The translations under genes and the position numbers were made by a program. Positions 16,524 through 25,166 of a stretch of 64,000 nucleotides of DNA are shown one piece after another. The DNA is from an uncultured Clostridia bacterium. GTDB lineage: Bacteria > Bacillota > Clostridia > Lachnospirales > Lachnospiraceae. Numbering within the stretch: position 1 is the stretch's first letter; every line of letters begins with the position of its first letter. The stretch covers positions 62,001-126,000 of the forward strand of contig CALBKM010000034.1 of assembly GCA_937895705.1 (NCBI GenBank), written 5' to 3'. The notes below the pieces were generated by a model. The model had not been told where the DNA came from, did not search any database, and was given only the letters and a program-made list of their open reading frames with translations.

Positions 16524-17654
16524 TTATTCTTCCCCAAACACCAAATCCCGCAGTGTCGGATGAATCTCACCGTAGGCCCAGCCACAGTTTCTTACATGCT
16601 GCAAATATACGACAGATGTCTTAGACTTTGTGTCCATGGTAATACAGGCTCCTGCGGCACCGTCCCAGCCGAACACACCTGCCGGCGCGGTAGAATTCAT
16701 TTTTTCCGGTTCCATCACAATCTGCACCCCGCAACCGTAACCGTACCCCACACGACCCATGGTACGGGCAATATCCTCTCTGGAAGCCTCTCCCAAAAGG
16801 TTTGTCTTCATCAGTTCCACCGTCTCCGGCTGTAAAATCCTCACACCGTCTTTGCTGCTACCGCCGCAAGCCAGGGCATCCGCAAACACCGCATAATCCT
16901 CGGTACAGCTGATGAGTCCCGCGCCGCCGCTTTCATATTTCTCCGTAAACTGATAACAACAAGACTGTTCCATCGGTACAATCTCGCCTTTGTCGTTACA
17001 AATAAACTGCTTGGCCAGATTCTTCACGTCATCGTTCATCGGTTTTGCAAACCGGGTATTCTTAAGCTTAAGCGGTTCCCAAAGATTCTTTTTTAAGTAC
17101 TCCCCGAAGGACATGCCGGATACCGCTTCAATCACCGCTGCCACCACGTCATGGCTTAAACTGTAGCAGAAATGCTCTCCCGGTACGAAATTAAGCGGCG
17201 ACTCCACAAACCCGTTTACAATATCCTGCGTCGTAGCCCCATTGCCTTTTTCCGCAAGTACCCGCACAATACCCGGGCGCTGCAAATCATAGTCAAGGCC
17301 CGACTGCATGGATACCAGATGCTTTATCTTTAACGGTTCGGCAAGCGGCACCACTGTATCCCCCTGCTTTACCGTCAGATTACGATACGCAGGAAGGTAT
17401 TTTCCCACCTCATCCTCTAAGGAAAGCTTTCCCTGTTCAACAAGCTGCAACACTGCCGTCATGGTCTGCACCTTGGTCATGGAAAACATCAGATACACTT
17501 CGTTTCCGTCGATTTTCTTTTCCTTCTTCTCGTCGGTAGTACCGTTCATATGACGGTACACAAGCTCATGGTCACGATAAATCATGCAATCCACCGACGG
17601 GATTCCTCTCGCCTCCAAAGAGTCTAAATACTCAGTAATTTTTTCGAAATTCAT
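16524..17654 (-). CDS. Serine hydrolase, beta-lactamase class C / EstB-like family
   Basis: The 376-residue protein has the SxxK catalytic motif SMTK at residues 58-61 and a Tyr motif (CYSLSHDV) near residue 160, as in class C beta-lactamase-like esterases and D-Ala-D-Ala hydrolases. There is no signal peptide, so it should be cytoplasmic and is more likely an esterase or peptidase than a resistance beta-lactamase. The substrate is unknown. AGAAGGAGA precedes the ATG. It is the last of a run of minus-strand genes from dtd. Confidence 0.88.
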   Translation of the reverse strand: MNFEKITEYLDSLEARGIPSVDCMIYRDHELVYRHMNGTTDEKKEKKIDGNEVYLMFSMTKVQTMTAVLQLVEQGKLSLEDEVGKYLPAYRNLTVKQGDTVVPLAEPLKIKHLVSMQSGLDYDLQRPGIVRVLAEKGNGATTQDIVNGFVESPLNFVPGEHFCYSLSHDVVAAVIEAVSGMSFGEYLKKNLWEPLKLKNTRFAKPMNDDVKNLAKQFICNDKGEIVPMEQSCCYQFTEKYESGGAGLISCTEDYAVFADALACGGSSKDGVRILQPETVELMKTNLLGEASREDIARTMGRVGYGYGCGVQIVMEPEKMNSTAPAGVFGWDGAAGACITMDTKSKTSVVYLQHVRNCGWAYGEIHPTLRDLVFGEE

Positions 17655-17718
17655 GCTTTTATCTCCTTCTGTTACAGTCGCTTTTCGTTTCGCTTGTTTC
17701 CGGCAAACCGGCTCCGCC

Positions 17719-18057
17719 TTATCCTCGTCTTTCCTCTCTTAGCGGCTTCTCCCAGTCAATGGTCCCGCCGAGGCTCTTTGCCAGCTCGTCCGCATGCACT
17801 TTTAGTTCCGCAAGCATACTCTCTTCTCTCTTTTTGGAGCGTCTGCCCTTCGCATTGTAAATTTCCTTTTCCGCATAGGCATCATAAGAAATCGCAAAGT
17901 CCTCCGGATTTTCATGAGGAAAGAAGGAAATATTCACACGATACCGAATGGTTCCCGCCTCCGAACTCGAGGTCAGATTCACAACAACACCCTTACGCTC
18001 ACGCCCGTTGTATACACACTCCGCCGCAAAATACCGGGAATACACATCTACATCCAT
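17719..18057 (-). CDS. Hypothetical protein
   Basis: The 112-residue soluble protein is beta-rich in its first 70 residues (FAAECVYNGRERKGVVVNL, then YRVNISFFP). A basic helix with GRRSKKREE follows, then a short amphipathic helix. GGAGG lies before the ATG, which supports a real gene. It sits just downstream of the ATPase gene on the same strand. No family is recognised. Confidence 0.7.
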   Translation of the reverse strand: MDVDVYSRYFAAECVYNGRERKGVVVNLTSSSEAGTIRYRVNISFFPHENPEDFAISYDAYAEKEIYNAKGRRSKKREESMLAELKVHADELAKSLGGTIDWEKPLREERRG

Positions 18058-18098
18058 TTTGTTACCTCCTCTTTGTACCTACTGTTTTGTCCGGCACC

Positions 18099-18965
18099 TT
18101 ACTCGCCCGGCTCAAATTCACTTTGTCTCTCTTTAAAGAACTGATAATACATCTGCACGTTCTTAAGCTGTGTCCACTTCTTCGGTCGCACCGGCATTGT
18201 GTCCAAATCGTAAATCTTTGCACCCTTCATCCCCAGCAAAAACGGAGAATGGGTGGATATAATAAACTGGCAATTCAAATACTTTGCCGCCTCTTCAATA
18301 AACTTCACCAACTCCAGCTGCCGCTCCGGGGATAAGCTGTTTTCCGGCTCATCCAAAAGGTACAGCGCACTCTCCTCCACCTTTTCCTGAAAATAACGGA
18401 ATGCATTTTCCCCGTTGGAATGCTCCCTGATATTGTCCATCAAATTAGCTCTGACATATTTGGACTGGGTTTTCCGTCGCGCCAAATTCACCTGTTTTAA
18501 CCGCTCGAAATCTTCCATGGTCCGATAGTGAAAATCCGAATATTTGGCATCCAAATACTCCTGATACAACTCCTCCCGCTTCGTATCGATGCCCTCGTTT
18601 AAAGTCCGAACCCCCAGCATATAGTCAAACACATCATCACTGGTAATAATACGGCTGTGCTCCGTCAGATCCCGTTCCAGCGCCGCATCACACAGCGCAA
18701 TGTAATCCGGAAAGAAATTGGACCGGTTGTACATAGACTCACGTTTCAGCTCCAGCTTCTCCGCCATGACATTTAGAATCGTAGTCTTACCGGAGCCGTT
18801 ACCACCGTACAATATGGTAACATCTTCGAAATTTAAAATCGATATTTCCTTTTTTACAATCGTTCCAAAGGGATAAAAGGAATCGTAGCAGGTCCGCTTT
18901 ACACTCATAAAGAAGCCTTGTTCCTCCTCCCCATCCGGGAAGGAAAAAGAACTTAAGTAAATCAT
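18099..18965 (-). CDS. AAA family ATPase (ABC/SMC-like, COG3910 type)
   Basis: The 288-residue protein has Walker A GGNGSGKT near residue 55 and a combined signature/Walker B region YLLDEPENSLSPERQLEL near residue 205. A switch histidine follows in FIISTHSPFLLG. This is the compact ABC-type ATPase layout of predicted ATPases related to the RecF/OLD group, without a long coiled coil or Toprim domain. The function of these stand-alone ATPases is unresolved. The GGAGG upstream and tight spacing to the 17719 and 19009 genes suggest co-transcription. Confidence 0.85.
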   Translation of the reverse strand: MIYLSSFSFPDGEEEQGFFMSVKRTCYDSFYPFGTIVKKEISILNFEDVTILYGGNGSGKTTILNVMAEKLELKRESMYNRSNFFPDYIALCDAALERDLTEHSRIITSDDVFDYMLGVRTLNEGIDTKREELYQEYLDAKYSDFHYRTMEDFERLKQVNLARRKTQSKYVRANLMDNIREHSNGENAFRYFQEKVEESALYLLDEPENSLSPERQLELVKFIEEAAKYLNCQFIISTHSPFLLGMKGAKIYDLDTMPVRPKKWTQLKNVQMYYQFFKERQSEFEPGE

Positions 18966-19008
18966 GGGAGCCTCCTTTCTTCCTCTTTACGCCATCAATT
19001 CCTGCAAC

Positions 19009-19518
19009 CTATATGTTACGCTTCGTACTCCTCGTCCCCTGTTGTGCCATCCGCTCAAAAGCCGACTTTTCCGCATCCCCTGCAAAGGCGCGTTTCGGCA
19101 GTATAGAATAAATCTGTTTTGTCTGCACCAGATAGTAACACTCCTCACTCTCCCAGAGAGCCGAGTACGTTTTCCACGTCAACTCGGAATGAAGAGACGC
19201 GGTTTCAAACATAATCCCCTCTGCTGAGAAAACCATATGATATTCCTCCGCATACTTCGGTGTCTTCCGAAACTTCATAATCTGTCCGTACCAATACAAG
19301 TATCCTATCACGCAGGAAAACCATACGGTACCCACCAACAACAAAATGCCAAGCCATTTAAGCGATAAAAAAAACAAAACAAGCAATGCACACGGTACTC
19401 CGAGGATTGCAAGCACCAAATCTGCCTTCCTGACAGTCCCGGAAGCCAACAGGTACTTCTGTACCGCCTTTACAAACTCCTGCTCCGTATACTGAAATCT
19501 GATCTCAACCTGTTCCAT
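19009..19518 (-). CDS. YcxB-like membrane protein
   Basis: The 169-residue protein has two adjacent membrane helices at about 35-75 and a C-terminal region of the YcxB type. That region has EEYHMVFSAEGIMFETASLHSELTWKTY, followed by YYLVQTKQIYSILPKRAF, which is the typical PH-like beta domain ending. It is an inner-membrane protein of unknown role. AAAGGAGA precedes the ATG. Confidence 0.8.
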   Translation of the reverse strand: MEQVEIRFQYTEQEFVKAVQKYLLASGTVRKADLVLAILGVPCALLVLFFLSLKWLGILLLVGTVWFSCVIGYLYWYGQIMKFRKTPKYAEEYHMVFSAEGIMFETASLHSELTWKTYSALWESEECYYLVQTKQIYSILPKRAFAGDAEKSAFERMAQQGTRSTKRNI

Positions 19519-19599
19519 AGCTTTCTCCTTTCTGACCTCGGTCCTTCCCCCATTGTGCCCGGGCTATCCGCTCACCCACATGTACTCCTTCTAATCGAC

Positions 19600-20040
19600 C
19601 TATAAATTATCTAACACGATTGTAAACGGGCCGTCATTAAGAAGTTCCACCTTCATATCCGCCCCGAACTCACCGGTCTGTACCGGGTATCCTTCTTTCT
19701 TACAACTCTCGATGATGTACTCGTAAAGCTCCGTAGCAAGCGCCGGTGCTCCCGCATTAATAAAAGACGGTCGATTTCCCTTGCGACAGTCCGCATATAG
19801 GGTAAACTGAGAAATCAGCAGAATCTCACCGTTCACATCCTTTAAAGAAAGATTGGTCTTTCCTTCCCCATCCTCAAAAATCCGAAGTCCCAGAAGCTTT
19901 TTCACATACTTGTCCGCCACTTCCTTCGTATCCTCGGCACCTACACCGATCAGAACCAGAAATCCCTTTCCGATGGAGCCGATACAGGTCCCATCCACAG
20001 TTACGCTTGCTTTTGTCACTCTCTGAATTACAAACTTCAT
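19600..20040 (-). CDS. dtd: D-aminoacyl-tRNA deacylase
   Basis: The 146-residue protein matches DTD in length and motifs: MKFVIQRVTKASVTVDG at the start, the SQFTLYADCRKGNRPSF segment carrying the conserved SQFTL motif, and NDGPFTIVLDN (the NxGP motif) at the end. DTD removes D-amino acids and glycine mischarged onto tRNA, using a Gly-cisPro dipeptide as chiral filter; it acts as a cytoplasmic dimer. It heads a minus-strand run of genes. An A/T-rich region with palindromes lies upstream. Confidence 0.96.
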   Translation of the reverse strand: MKFVIQRVTKASVTVDGTCIGSIGKGFLVLIGVGAEDTKEVADKYVKKLLGLRIFEDGEGKTNLSLKDVNGEILLISQFTLYADCRKGNRPSFINAGAPALATELYEYIIESCKKEGYPVQTGEFGADMKVELLNDGPFTIVLDNL

Positions 20041-20250
20041 TTTAACTATCCTTTCAATCTACAACCGCAGAAGCAGTATTTGTAAATATTTGTCAAATAT
20101 ATTTGTTCTACATTTGTAGATTCTTTCTTTGATTTTCTAATAAACTATCGTCCGGCTAAAAATTCCTATACCGTCCCGTACTTCTTAAAATACCTACTAT
20201 TTTATCATACCATATTTTTGAAAGAGTGCAAGAGTGAACAGGAGGGCGCG
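20041..20250. other. A/T-rich non-coding region with palindromes upstream of dtd
   Basis: No gene is seen. The region holds CAAATATATTTG (20094-20105) and TCTACATTTGTAGA (20107-20120), both perfect palindromes, and TTGACA on the minus strand overlapping the first. These could be the dtd promoter/operator. Nothing else is recognised. Confidence 0.4.
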
Positions 20251-20279
20251 TTGACTTTTTATGTTTTCTGCATTATACT
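20251..20279 (+). promoter_or_regulatory. Strong sigma-A promoter of the attenuated methyltransferase
   Basis: TTGACT (20251-20256) and TATACT (20274-20279) are exactly 17 bp apart. Transcription should start near 20286, ahead of the leader ORF. Confidence 0.8.
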
Positions 20280-20314
20280 TATTTTATCAATCGACTTGTT
20301 TTGGAGGAAATGAT

Positions 20315-20350
20315 ATGGTGATCAAACGAATTATCTACTCGGTGCAGTAA
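20315..20350 (+). CDS. Putative 11-residue leader peptide
   Basis: An ATG at 20315 opens an 11-codon ORF (MVIKRIIYSVQ) ending in TAA at 20348-20350. GGAGG at 20303-20307 is seven bases before it, an ideal spacing. The ORF lies between a strong promoter and a hairpin whose 5' arm overlaps its last codons. This is the layout of ribosome-mediated attenuation leaders. Its translation is inferred only from signals. Confidence 0.55.
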   Translation: MVIKRIIYSVQ

Positions 20351-20400
20351 AAATCTGACATCGATTGTACCGAGTATTTTAGATGGTCAGTAGCTGCACC
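20336..20400 (+). promoter_or_regulatory. Candidate attenuator with competing hairpins
   Basis: TACTCGGTGCA (20336-20346) pairs with TGTACCGAGTA (20366-20376), including one G-U pair, and TTTT follows. GGTGCAG (20341-20347) can instead pair with CTGCACC (20394-20400), so the two structures exclude each other. The 5' arm lies inside the leader ORF. Confidence 0.55.
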
Positions 20401-20465
20401 TTTCGAATTTGGAAGCAATTATAACAAATGACAGGCTTAAAAGCCAATGAAAAGGAGTAGTTATT

Positions 20466-21227
20466 ATGAACGCAATTGAATTAAAAAAGAAGTGGCTCGC
20501 AGAAGAAGAACTTGCGCAAATGAAGGGCTGGGAATTTTCCCACATCGAAGGAAAGTTTTATTCCGAAGAAAATGACATGCCATGGGACTACAAAACCGTC
20601 ATCAAGAAGTACTTAAAACCGACAGACAAAATTCTGGACATGGACACCGGCGGCGGAGAGTTTTTATTGTCTTTGGGTCACCCGTACCGGCTTACCAGTG
20701 CCACCGAAGGCTATGCCCCGAATGTGACCTTGTGCCGGGAAACTTTAGCGCCTCTCGGCATTGATTTCCGGGAGATGGAGGACGAATCCCAAATGCCCTT
20801 TGACGATGCTACCTTTGATATCGTTTTAAACCGTCACGGTTCCTATGACCCAAAGGAGATTCACCGTGTTTTAAAACCGGGCGGACTCTTCATCACCCAG
20901 CAGGTGGGTGAAGACAACGATTGGAATTTGGTAAAACTGGTCCTCCCGAATCACGAGAAATCCTTTCCGGGTCACAATTTGAAAGTGCAAGCAGAGCTCT
21001 TCACCTCAAATGGATTCACTGCACTGGAACAGGGTGAAACCTATAAGCCGATTCGTTTTTTCGACACTTCTGCTCTTGTTTGGTTCGCAAAAGTAATTCC
21101 GTGGGAATTTGAAGACTTTTCCGTGGAAGCGTGCTTTGAGAACTTACTGGAGGTAGAAATGCAAATCCTTGAGAAAGGCTTTGTGGAAGGGAAAGTGCAT
21201 CGGTTCTATTTTGTGGTGAGGAAGTAA
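20466..21227 (+). CDS. Class I SAM-dependent methyltransferase
   Basis: The 253-residue protein has a Rossmann methyltransferase core: ILDMDTGGGEFLLSLG (motif I) near residue 57, an acidic MPFDDATFDIVLNRHG (post II/motif IV) near 115, and IHRVLKPGGLFITQQVGE (motif V-like). It resembles UbiE/Methyltransf_11 small-molecule or RlmA-like enzymes; the substrate is not evident. The gene is monocistronic, from a strong promoter through an attenuator-like leader to a clean terminator. That regulation is typical of antibiotic-responsive genes, so a resistance or stress role is possible but unproven. Confidence 0.88.
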   Translation: MNAIELKKKWLAEEELAQMKGWEFSHIEGKFYSEENDMPWDYKTVIKKYLKPTDKILDMDTGGGEFLLSLGHPYRLTSATEGYAPNVTLCRETLAPLGIDFREMEDESQMPFDDATFDIVLNRHGSYDPKEIHRVLKPGGLFITQQVGEDNDWNLVKLVLPNHEKSFPGHNLKVQAELFTSNGFTALEQGETYKPIRFFDTSALVWFAKVIPWEFEDFSVEACFENLLEVEMQILEKGFVEGKVHRFYFVVRK

Positions 21228-21240
21228 TGTCATACAGTAT

Positions 21241-21272
21241 CCCTCTGAACGGAAGTTCAGAGGGCTTTTCTT
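21241..21272 (+). terminator. Terminator after the methyltransferase
   Basis: CCCTCTGAAC and GTTCAGAGGG form a perfect 10-bp stem capped by a GGAA loop. CTTTTCTT follows. Confidence 0.95.
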
Positions 21273-21300
21273 GCTCGTTAAAAGATAGAACCCAGCCTAC

Positions 21301-21367
21301 TTTCAACCCCAGGTTGAAAATTATCATTTACCCGTTTATTGTTATACCGCTCCATCCATGGTATAAC
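21301..21367. promoter_or_regulatory. Two inverted repeats, candidate operators of the XRE gene
   Basis: TTTCAACC-CCA-GGTTGAAA (21301-21319) and GTTATACC-N11-GGTATAAC (21341-21367) are perfect inverted repeats in the 75-140 bp before the XRE ATG. They may be binding sites of the encoded regulator. Confidence 0.45.
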
Positions 21368-21440
21368 TAAACCATAAGGTAGGCGCCGCCTTGATTATTT
21401 TGATCACATACAACTCATATACAGGATGGAGGATAGTACA

Positions 21441-22226
21441 ATGAACATCGGAACAAAAGTAAAAGAGCTTCGCAAACAACGCGGCATCACCCAGGAGCAG
21501 CTCGCCAACAGCATCGGCATCTCCTTTCAGGCTGTCAGCAAGTGGGAAAACAATCTGGCACTGCCGGACATTTCTCTGGCACCGATACTGGCAAGCTATT
21601 TCGGAGTATCCATGGACGACCTTTTTGACTTTCACTTAGCGGAACTTGAGCAAAAAGTAGATGCCATTTGCAAAGAGGCTTATCCATACAGGGAAAGCGA
21701 TCCGGAAAAGAGCAGAGCCCTTTTAGAAGAAGGTCTGAAACAATACCCGGACAACGACATTCTTCTTAACAACCTACTCTATGTGATTAACTATTCGGAG
21801 AACCCGGACGAAACCATTGCCATTGCAAGCAAGCTTAGCGAAACCACTCGCGAAAGCGACGTAAAATACGATGCGCTGCGCTTCCTTGCCTACGCCTACA
21901 AAGCAAAGGGAGACATCGAAAGCGCCAAAGCCGCATTGGAGCAAATCCCGGAGATTTACTTTACAAAGCTCACCGAAATCGCTTACCTTTTGGAGGGCAA
22001 GGAAAAGTTCGAAGCCGCCGAAAAGCAGAAGTGGATTTCTTTCGAGGATCTGCTTCAGATGATGCAAAAGCTGGCGGAATGCTACGAGGCCGACGGCGAT
22101 ATTGCAAAGGCTGTGGAAGAAACCGAAACAGCATTAAAGCTGATACCGCTTTTAAAGAAAGAGCCGTTTAATATTTATGTAGACTTCTTTGAGAAGCAGT
22201 TGGCAAGACTAAAGAACAAGCTGTAA
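21441..22226 (+). CDS. XRE-family helix-turn-helix regulator with TPR-like C-terminus
   Basis: The 261-residue protein has an N-terminal XRE helix-turn-helix (residues 1-60: KVKELRKQRGITQEQLANSI...VSKWENNLALPDISL). An all-helical C-terminal region with TPR-like repeats follows (YPDNDILLNNLLYVIN, AYKAKGDIESAKAALEQI, CYEADGDIAKAVEE). Such proteins act as one-component repressors or, with TPRs, as peptide-responsive (Rgg/PlcR-like) regulators. ATG 21441 is eight bases after GGAGG; the open frame begins five codons earlier. It may control its own promoter through the repeats upstream. Confidence 0.9.
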   Translation: MNIGTKVKELRKQRGITQEQLANSIGISFQAVSKWENNLALPDISLAPILASYFGVSMDDLFDFHLAELEQKVDAICKEAYPYRESDPEKSRALLEEGLKQYPDNDILLNNLLYVINYSENPDETIAIASKLSETTRESDVKYDALRFLAYAYKAKGDIESAKAALEQIPEIYFTKLTEIAYLLEGKEKFEAAEKQKWISFEDLLQMMQKLAECYEADGDIAKAVEETETALKLIPLLKKEPFNIYVDFFEKQLARLKNKL

Positions 22227-22259
22227 CAAAGACCTTCAAAACCAAAATTCCTCTTCTAT

Positions 22260-22288
22260 TTGCGTTTTCCTCCCCCTCATGTTATTAT
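22260..22288 (+). promoter_or_regulatory. Promoter of the S41-like lipoprotein gene
   Basis: TTGCGT and TATTAT are 17 bp apart, 40 bp before the ATG at 22329. Confidence 0.55.
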
Positions 22289-22328
22289 AATAATAAACTA
22301 AAAAAACGTAGCAATAGGAGGAAACAAA

Positions 22329-23771
22329 ATGAAACGTATATTTTTAGGACTGGTAAGTTTACTTTTCCTTACCTTTGCAGGATGCGGCGCAAAAGAGATT
22401 CCGCAAAACACCGGCCCCTACGGAGGCCCGGACGGTTTGGACCTTTTTCTGAAAGAAATCCAATCGGATACTGATGACTGGACAACCGAAGAAAGAAGAG
22501 AAATTAAGACATATTTGCAGCCGGAAACTTTTGAACATATATTTACAGTAGAGGATATTCAGGAGCTTAAAACAGAGCGGGATTCCGTAGAATCACTTTC
22601 CGCCAAGCAAGCTGCGGAAGACATTACTCTGGCCTTTCAGCTACTGTCCTATGGCTACAGCGGGTATGATTATTTCGGCGGAGATGAAGTATTTCTGCCG
22701 ATTCGTAACGGGATTTTAGACAAGCTTTCCTCTATGGAAACCATTGAGACTACCGAACTTCGTAACCTTTTATGGGACAACCTGTCTCCTGTCATAATTG
22801 ACATGCACTTCGCTGTCAATACAAGCCTTTCCGTTCCCTATAGTTCCGAGCGGGACTATGCGCAGCATACCTACTATGTACCGGATTTGTACTTTGATGA
22901 CCCCACCGGCATCGATTCCCGATATGTCAAGCACACCATCGGTCCGGAGGGAGCCATCACCTATTGCCTTGCCACCGTTTGCACAACTCCGGATAACTTG
23001 CCGGACAAACTTACCATTGAAGGAAAAGAGTATTCCTTAAAATGGAAAATGGCACAGTCCATTTACAGAAATCAGAAAAATAAGGATCTCGTCTATTCGC
23101 AAACTACCGTTGCCGCCGAACAGCTTCCGATTCTACGAAACTATATTTTAACAGGCGACCCGGAAAAGCTGGATGCCTTTGCTTCCACCGGTGCCTCGTA
23201 TCTAAAATCTCCTCAGCTGGTAGTAGACATTCGCGGAAATCTTGGTGGAAATGACTCCTATGCCTATACCTGGTTAAAAAACTATTCCTTTATCACCCCG
23301 GAAAGCAAGCGCATGTTTGCCAACAAACAAAGTAATCTCCACTATGCATTTTTAGAACAGCAGGATACCGACTCCACCGGTAGCTGGGAGCTTGCAGGCA
23401 TCATGAACGAAGTCCTTTGGCGAAAGGACAAGTATCTGTTCGTTTTAATCGACAACAATACCGCTTCCTCGGGAGAAACCTTTGCCCGCCTACTCTCTCT
23501 GGGAAACCATGCCATATTAGTAGGATGTAACACCATGGGCTGTTCCACCTTTGCGAACAATGCTTCCTATTACCTCCCGAACAGTGGAATTGTGCTCTAT
23601 TTCGGCACCTCTCTTTGTTTTAATGACACCTTTGAGAATACGGAAGGTATCGGCATTTTCCCTGATTTATGGGTAAACCCGAAGGACAGCCTTGATGCCG
23701 TGGTACGTATGTGTAAATACTACGGACTGATTGAAAACAAGTCCGACTTTAAGGATCGTTTTATTAAATAA
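22329..23771 (+). CDS. S41-family peptidase-like lipoprotein
   Basis: The 480-residue protein has a lipobox (TFAGC) and a long N-terminal region without a recognised domain. The C-terminal part is S41/CtpA-like: LVVDIRGNLGGNDSYAY (the strand-loop typical of tail-specific proteases) near residue 298 and LIDNNTASSGETFARLL near residue 377, where the Ser of the TASSGE motif corresponds to the nucleophile. No PDZ domain is evident. It probably acts at the outer face of the membrane on peptides or cell-wall proteins; activity is inferred. GGAGG precedes the ATG. Confidence 0.85.
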   Translation: MKRIFLGLVSLLFLTFAGCGAKEIPQNTGPYGGPDGLDLFLKEIQSDTDDWTTEERREIKTYLQPETFEHIFTVEDIQELKTERDSVESLSAKQAAEDITLAFQLLSYGYSGYDYFGGDEVFLPIRNGILDKLSSMETIETTELRNLLWDNLSPVIIDMHFAVNTSLSVPYSSERDYAQHTYYVPDLYFDDPTGIDSRYVKHTIGPEGAITYCLATVCTTPDNLPDKLTIEGKEYSLKWKMAQSIYRNQKNKDLVYSQTTVAAEQLPILRNYILTGDPEKLDAFASTGASYLKSPQLVVDIRGNLGGNDSYAYTWLKNYSFITPESKRMFANKQSNLHYAFLEQQDTDSTGSWELAGIMNEVLWRKDKYLFVLIDNNTASSGETFARLLSLGNHAILVGCNTMGCSTFANNASYYLPNSGIVLYFGTSLCFNDTFENTEGIGIFPDLWVNPKDSLDAVVRMCKYYGLIENKSDFKDRFIK

Positions 23772-23795
23772 CGGAATGACAAATCAATCCTTGAA

Positions 23796-23840
23796 AAACC
23801 GTGAGACTCCTCCCCGGAACTCTCACGGTTTCCTTTTTTA
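23796..23840. terminator. Terminator between convergent genes
   Basis: AAACCGTGAGA (23796-23806) and TCTCACGGTTT (23821-23831) form an 11-bp perfect stem followed by CCTTTTTT. The reverse strand also carries an A/T-rich tail. Confidence 0.9.
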
Positions 23841-23841
23841 C

Positions 23842-24960
23842 CTAATAATCATTTTCCCCGGCATATCCGGACAACTTCCGGGTAAGCTCCACAAAACCGG
23901 CATCCCCTCTCAAAGAATCATACTCCGGGAGCTCCGTCTTGGAAAGTATCTGCGCTGCGATATTCTCCCTATCCCATAAAGTGGTGCCCTGTGGATAAGA
24001 TTCGTACCCTCTCCATAAAAGAGAAGTATGAACATAGCTTTCACTTCTCATGTACTCAATAAACCCTACCGCATTCGCAATTGCCTGTTCCAAATGGTAC
24101 AGACACTTCTCTTTATTTTGGCGCTTTGCGTATTCTCTCGCTTGCATCTCATGAGAATCTGCCAGATGGTCCATGTATTCTCCGTAATCTCCCTGCTCAA
24201 ACAGTAAGGAAAACAGTGCAAACTTTTTATCCCGAAGTACCATCCGCTCTTCTTCCGTATACAGCCATTCTCCGGAATCCAACTCATAATTCGCCAACAT
24301 ACGTATCACAAAATAGTGGAACAAATTATTATTCAGATTTTGATTTTCCCATACTCTTTCGGCGCCGGTCGTCAACTCCGCAGTAAGAAACTCCCTACTG
24401 TTACAAAGAATCGAAAGCTTCCTTGCATATTCCCATGCCTTCTCGTTCTCTCCCTTCCGGTGATAGTACCGACTCAAATAATCACTGGCACTATGACGGG
24501 CATCATCGTTTGCGGAATGCTCCAAAATGTACTCACTGTACCCTCGACATTCCTCTGCAATCCGCGTCTTCTCCTCCTCGGTACAGTCACGAGAATTCAC
24601 ATAAACCGTAGACTCATCAATAAAAAGGTCCATCAGAGCCGCATCGTTCGGAAAACGCTTCAGCCCCTCCTTCAAAACTACGAGCACTTCTTCACTCTGG
24701 CCGTTTTTTGAAAGCACCATAACCTCCGCAATGATTTTGTCCCGCTCTGCCGCCTTCCGGGACACATCAATCCCCAACAGTTCATCCGCCGTCACCTCAA
24801 AGAAATTACAAAGCACCGGAAACTGGGAAATATCCGGTACCGTCCGACCGCACTCCCACTGAGAAACCGCCTTTGACGACACTCCTAACACCTCCGCCAG
24901 TTCCTCCTGCGTCAAATCCTTTGCTCTCCGCAGTGCCTTAATCTTAGAACCAATCGACAT
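23842..24960 (-). CDS. XRE-family helix-turn-helix regulator with helical-repeat C-terminus
   Basis: The 372-residue protein begins with an XRE helix-turn-helix (KIKALRRAKDLTQEELAEVL...VSKAVSQWECGRTVPDISQ). About 300 residues of helical repeats follow with a TPR look (EEVLVVLKEGLKRFPND, YYHRKGENEKAWEYARKL, EQGDYGEYMDHLADSHEMQ). It is the larger counterpart of the 21441 product. A 14-bp palindrome between its promoter and start codon is a likely autoregulatory operator. Its target genes are unknown. Confidence 0.9.
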   Translation of the reverse strand: MSIGSKIKALRRAKDLTQEELAEVLGVSSKAVSQWECGRTVPDISQFPVLCNFFEVTADELLGIDVSRKAAERDKIIAEVMVLSKNGQSEEVLVVLKEGLKRFPNDAALMDLFIDESTVYVNSRDCTEEEKTRIAEECRGYSEYILEHSANDDARHSASDYLSRYYHRKGENEKAWEYARKLSILCNSREFLTAELTTGAERVWENQNLNNNLFHYFVIRMLANYELDSGEWLYTEEERMVLRDKKFALFSLLFEQGDYGEYMDHLADSHEMQAREYAKRQNKEKCLYHLEQAIANAVGFIEYMRSESYVHTSLLWRGYESYPQGTTLWDRENIAAQILSKTELPEYDSLRGDAGFVELTRKLSGYAGENDY

Positions 24961-24984
24961 ATCTTATGTCCTCCCAAATAAATT

Positions 24985-25011
24985 CAAAAGCGCTTTTGTA
25001 ACCTCATTATA
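24985..25011 (-). promoter_or_regulatory. -10 box and palindromic operator of the XRE gene
   Basis: On the minus strand TATAAT (25006-25011) is followed by the perfect 14-bp palindrome CAAAAGCGCTTTTG (24985-24998), just before the ribosome-binding site. The -35 box is weak. Confidence 0.55.
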
Positions 25012-25135
25012 ACCGCGGTCGTCGAAAAAGAAAAGGAGTCGTTTTCGCAGAAAAAGTATAGTAATACTTACCTTTCTCGATATACACATAACATTCTTTC
25101 GGTCCCTTCTTCATTCTCTCCGTCTCTTTTTGCAA

Positions 25136-25152
25136 GGCTGCAGTCGGCAGCC
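25136..25152. other. Hairpin flanking repeat A1
   Basis: GGCTGC and GCAGCC form a 6-bp stem with a 5-base loop. It lies left of repeat A1. On the plus strand an ACGGATTTTT tail follows, so it could be a weak terminator. Confidence 0.4.
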
Positions 25153-25166
25153 AACGGATTTTTGAC

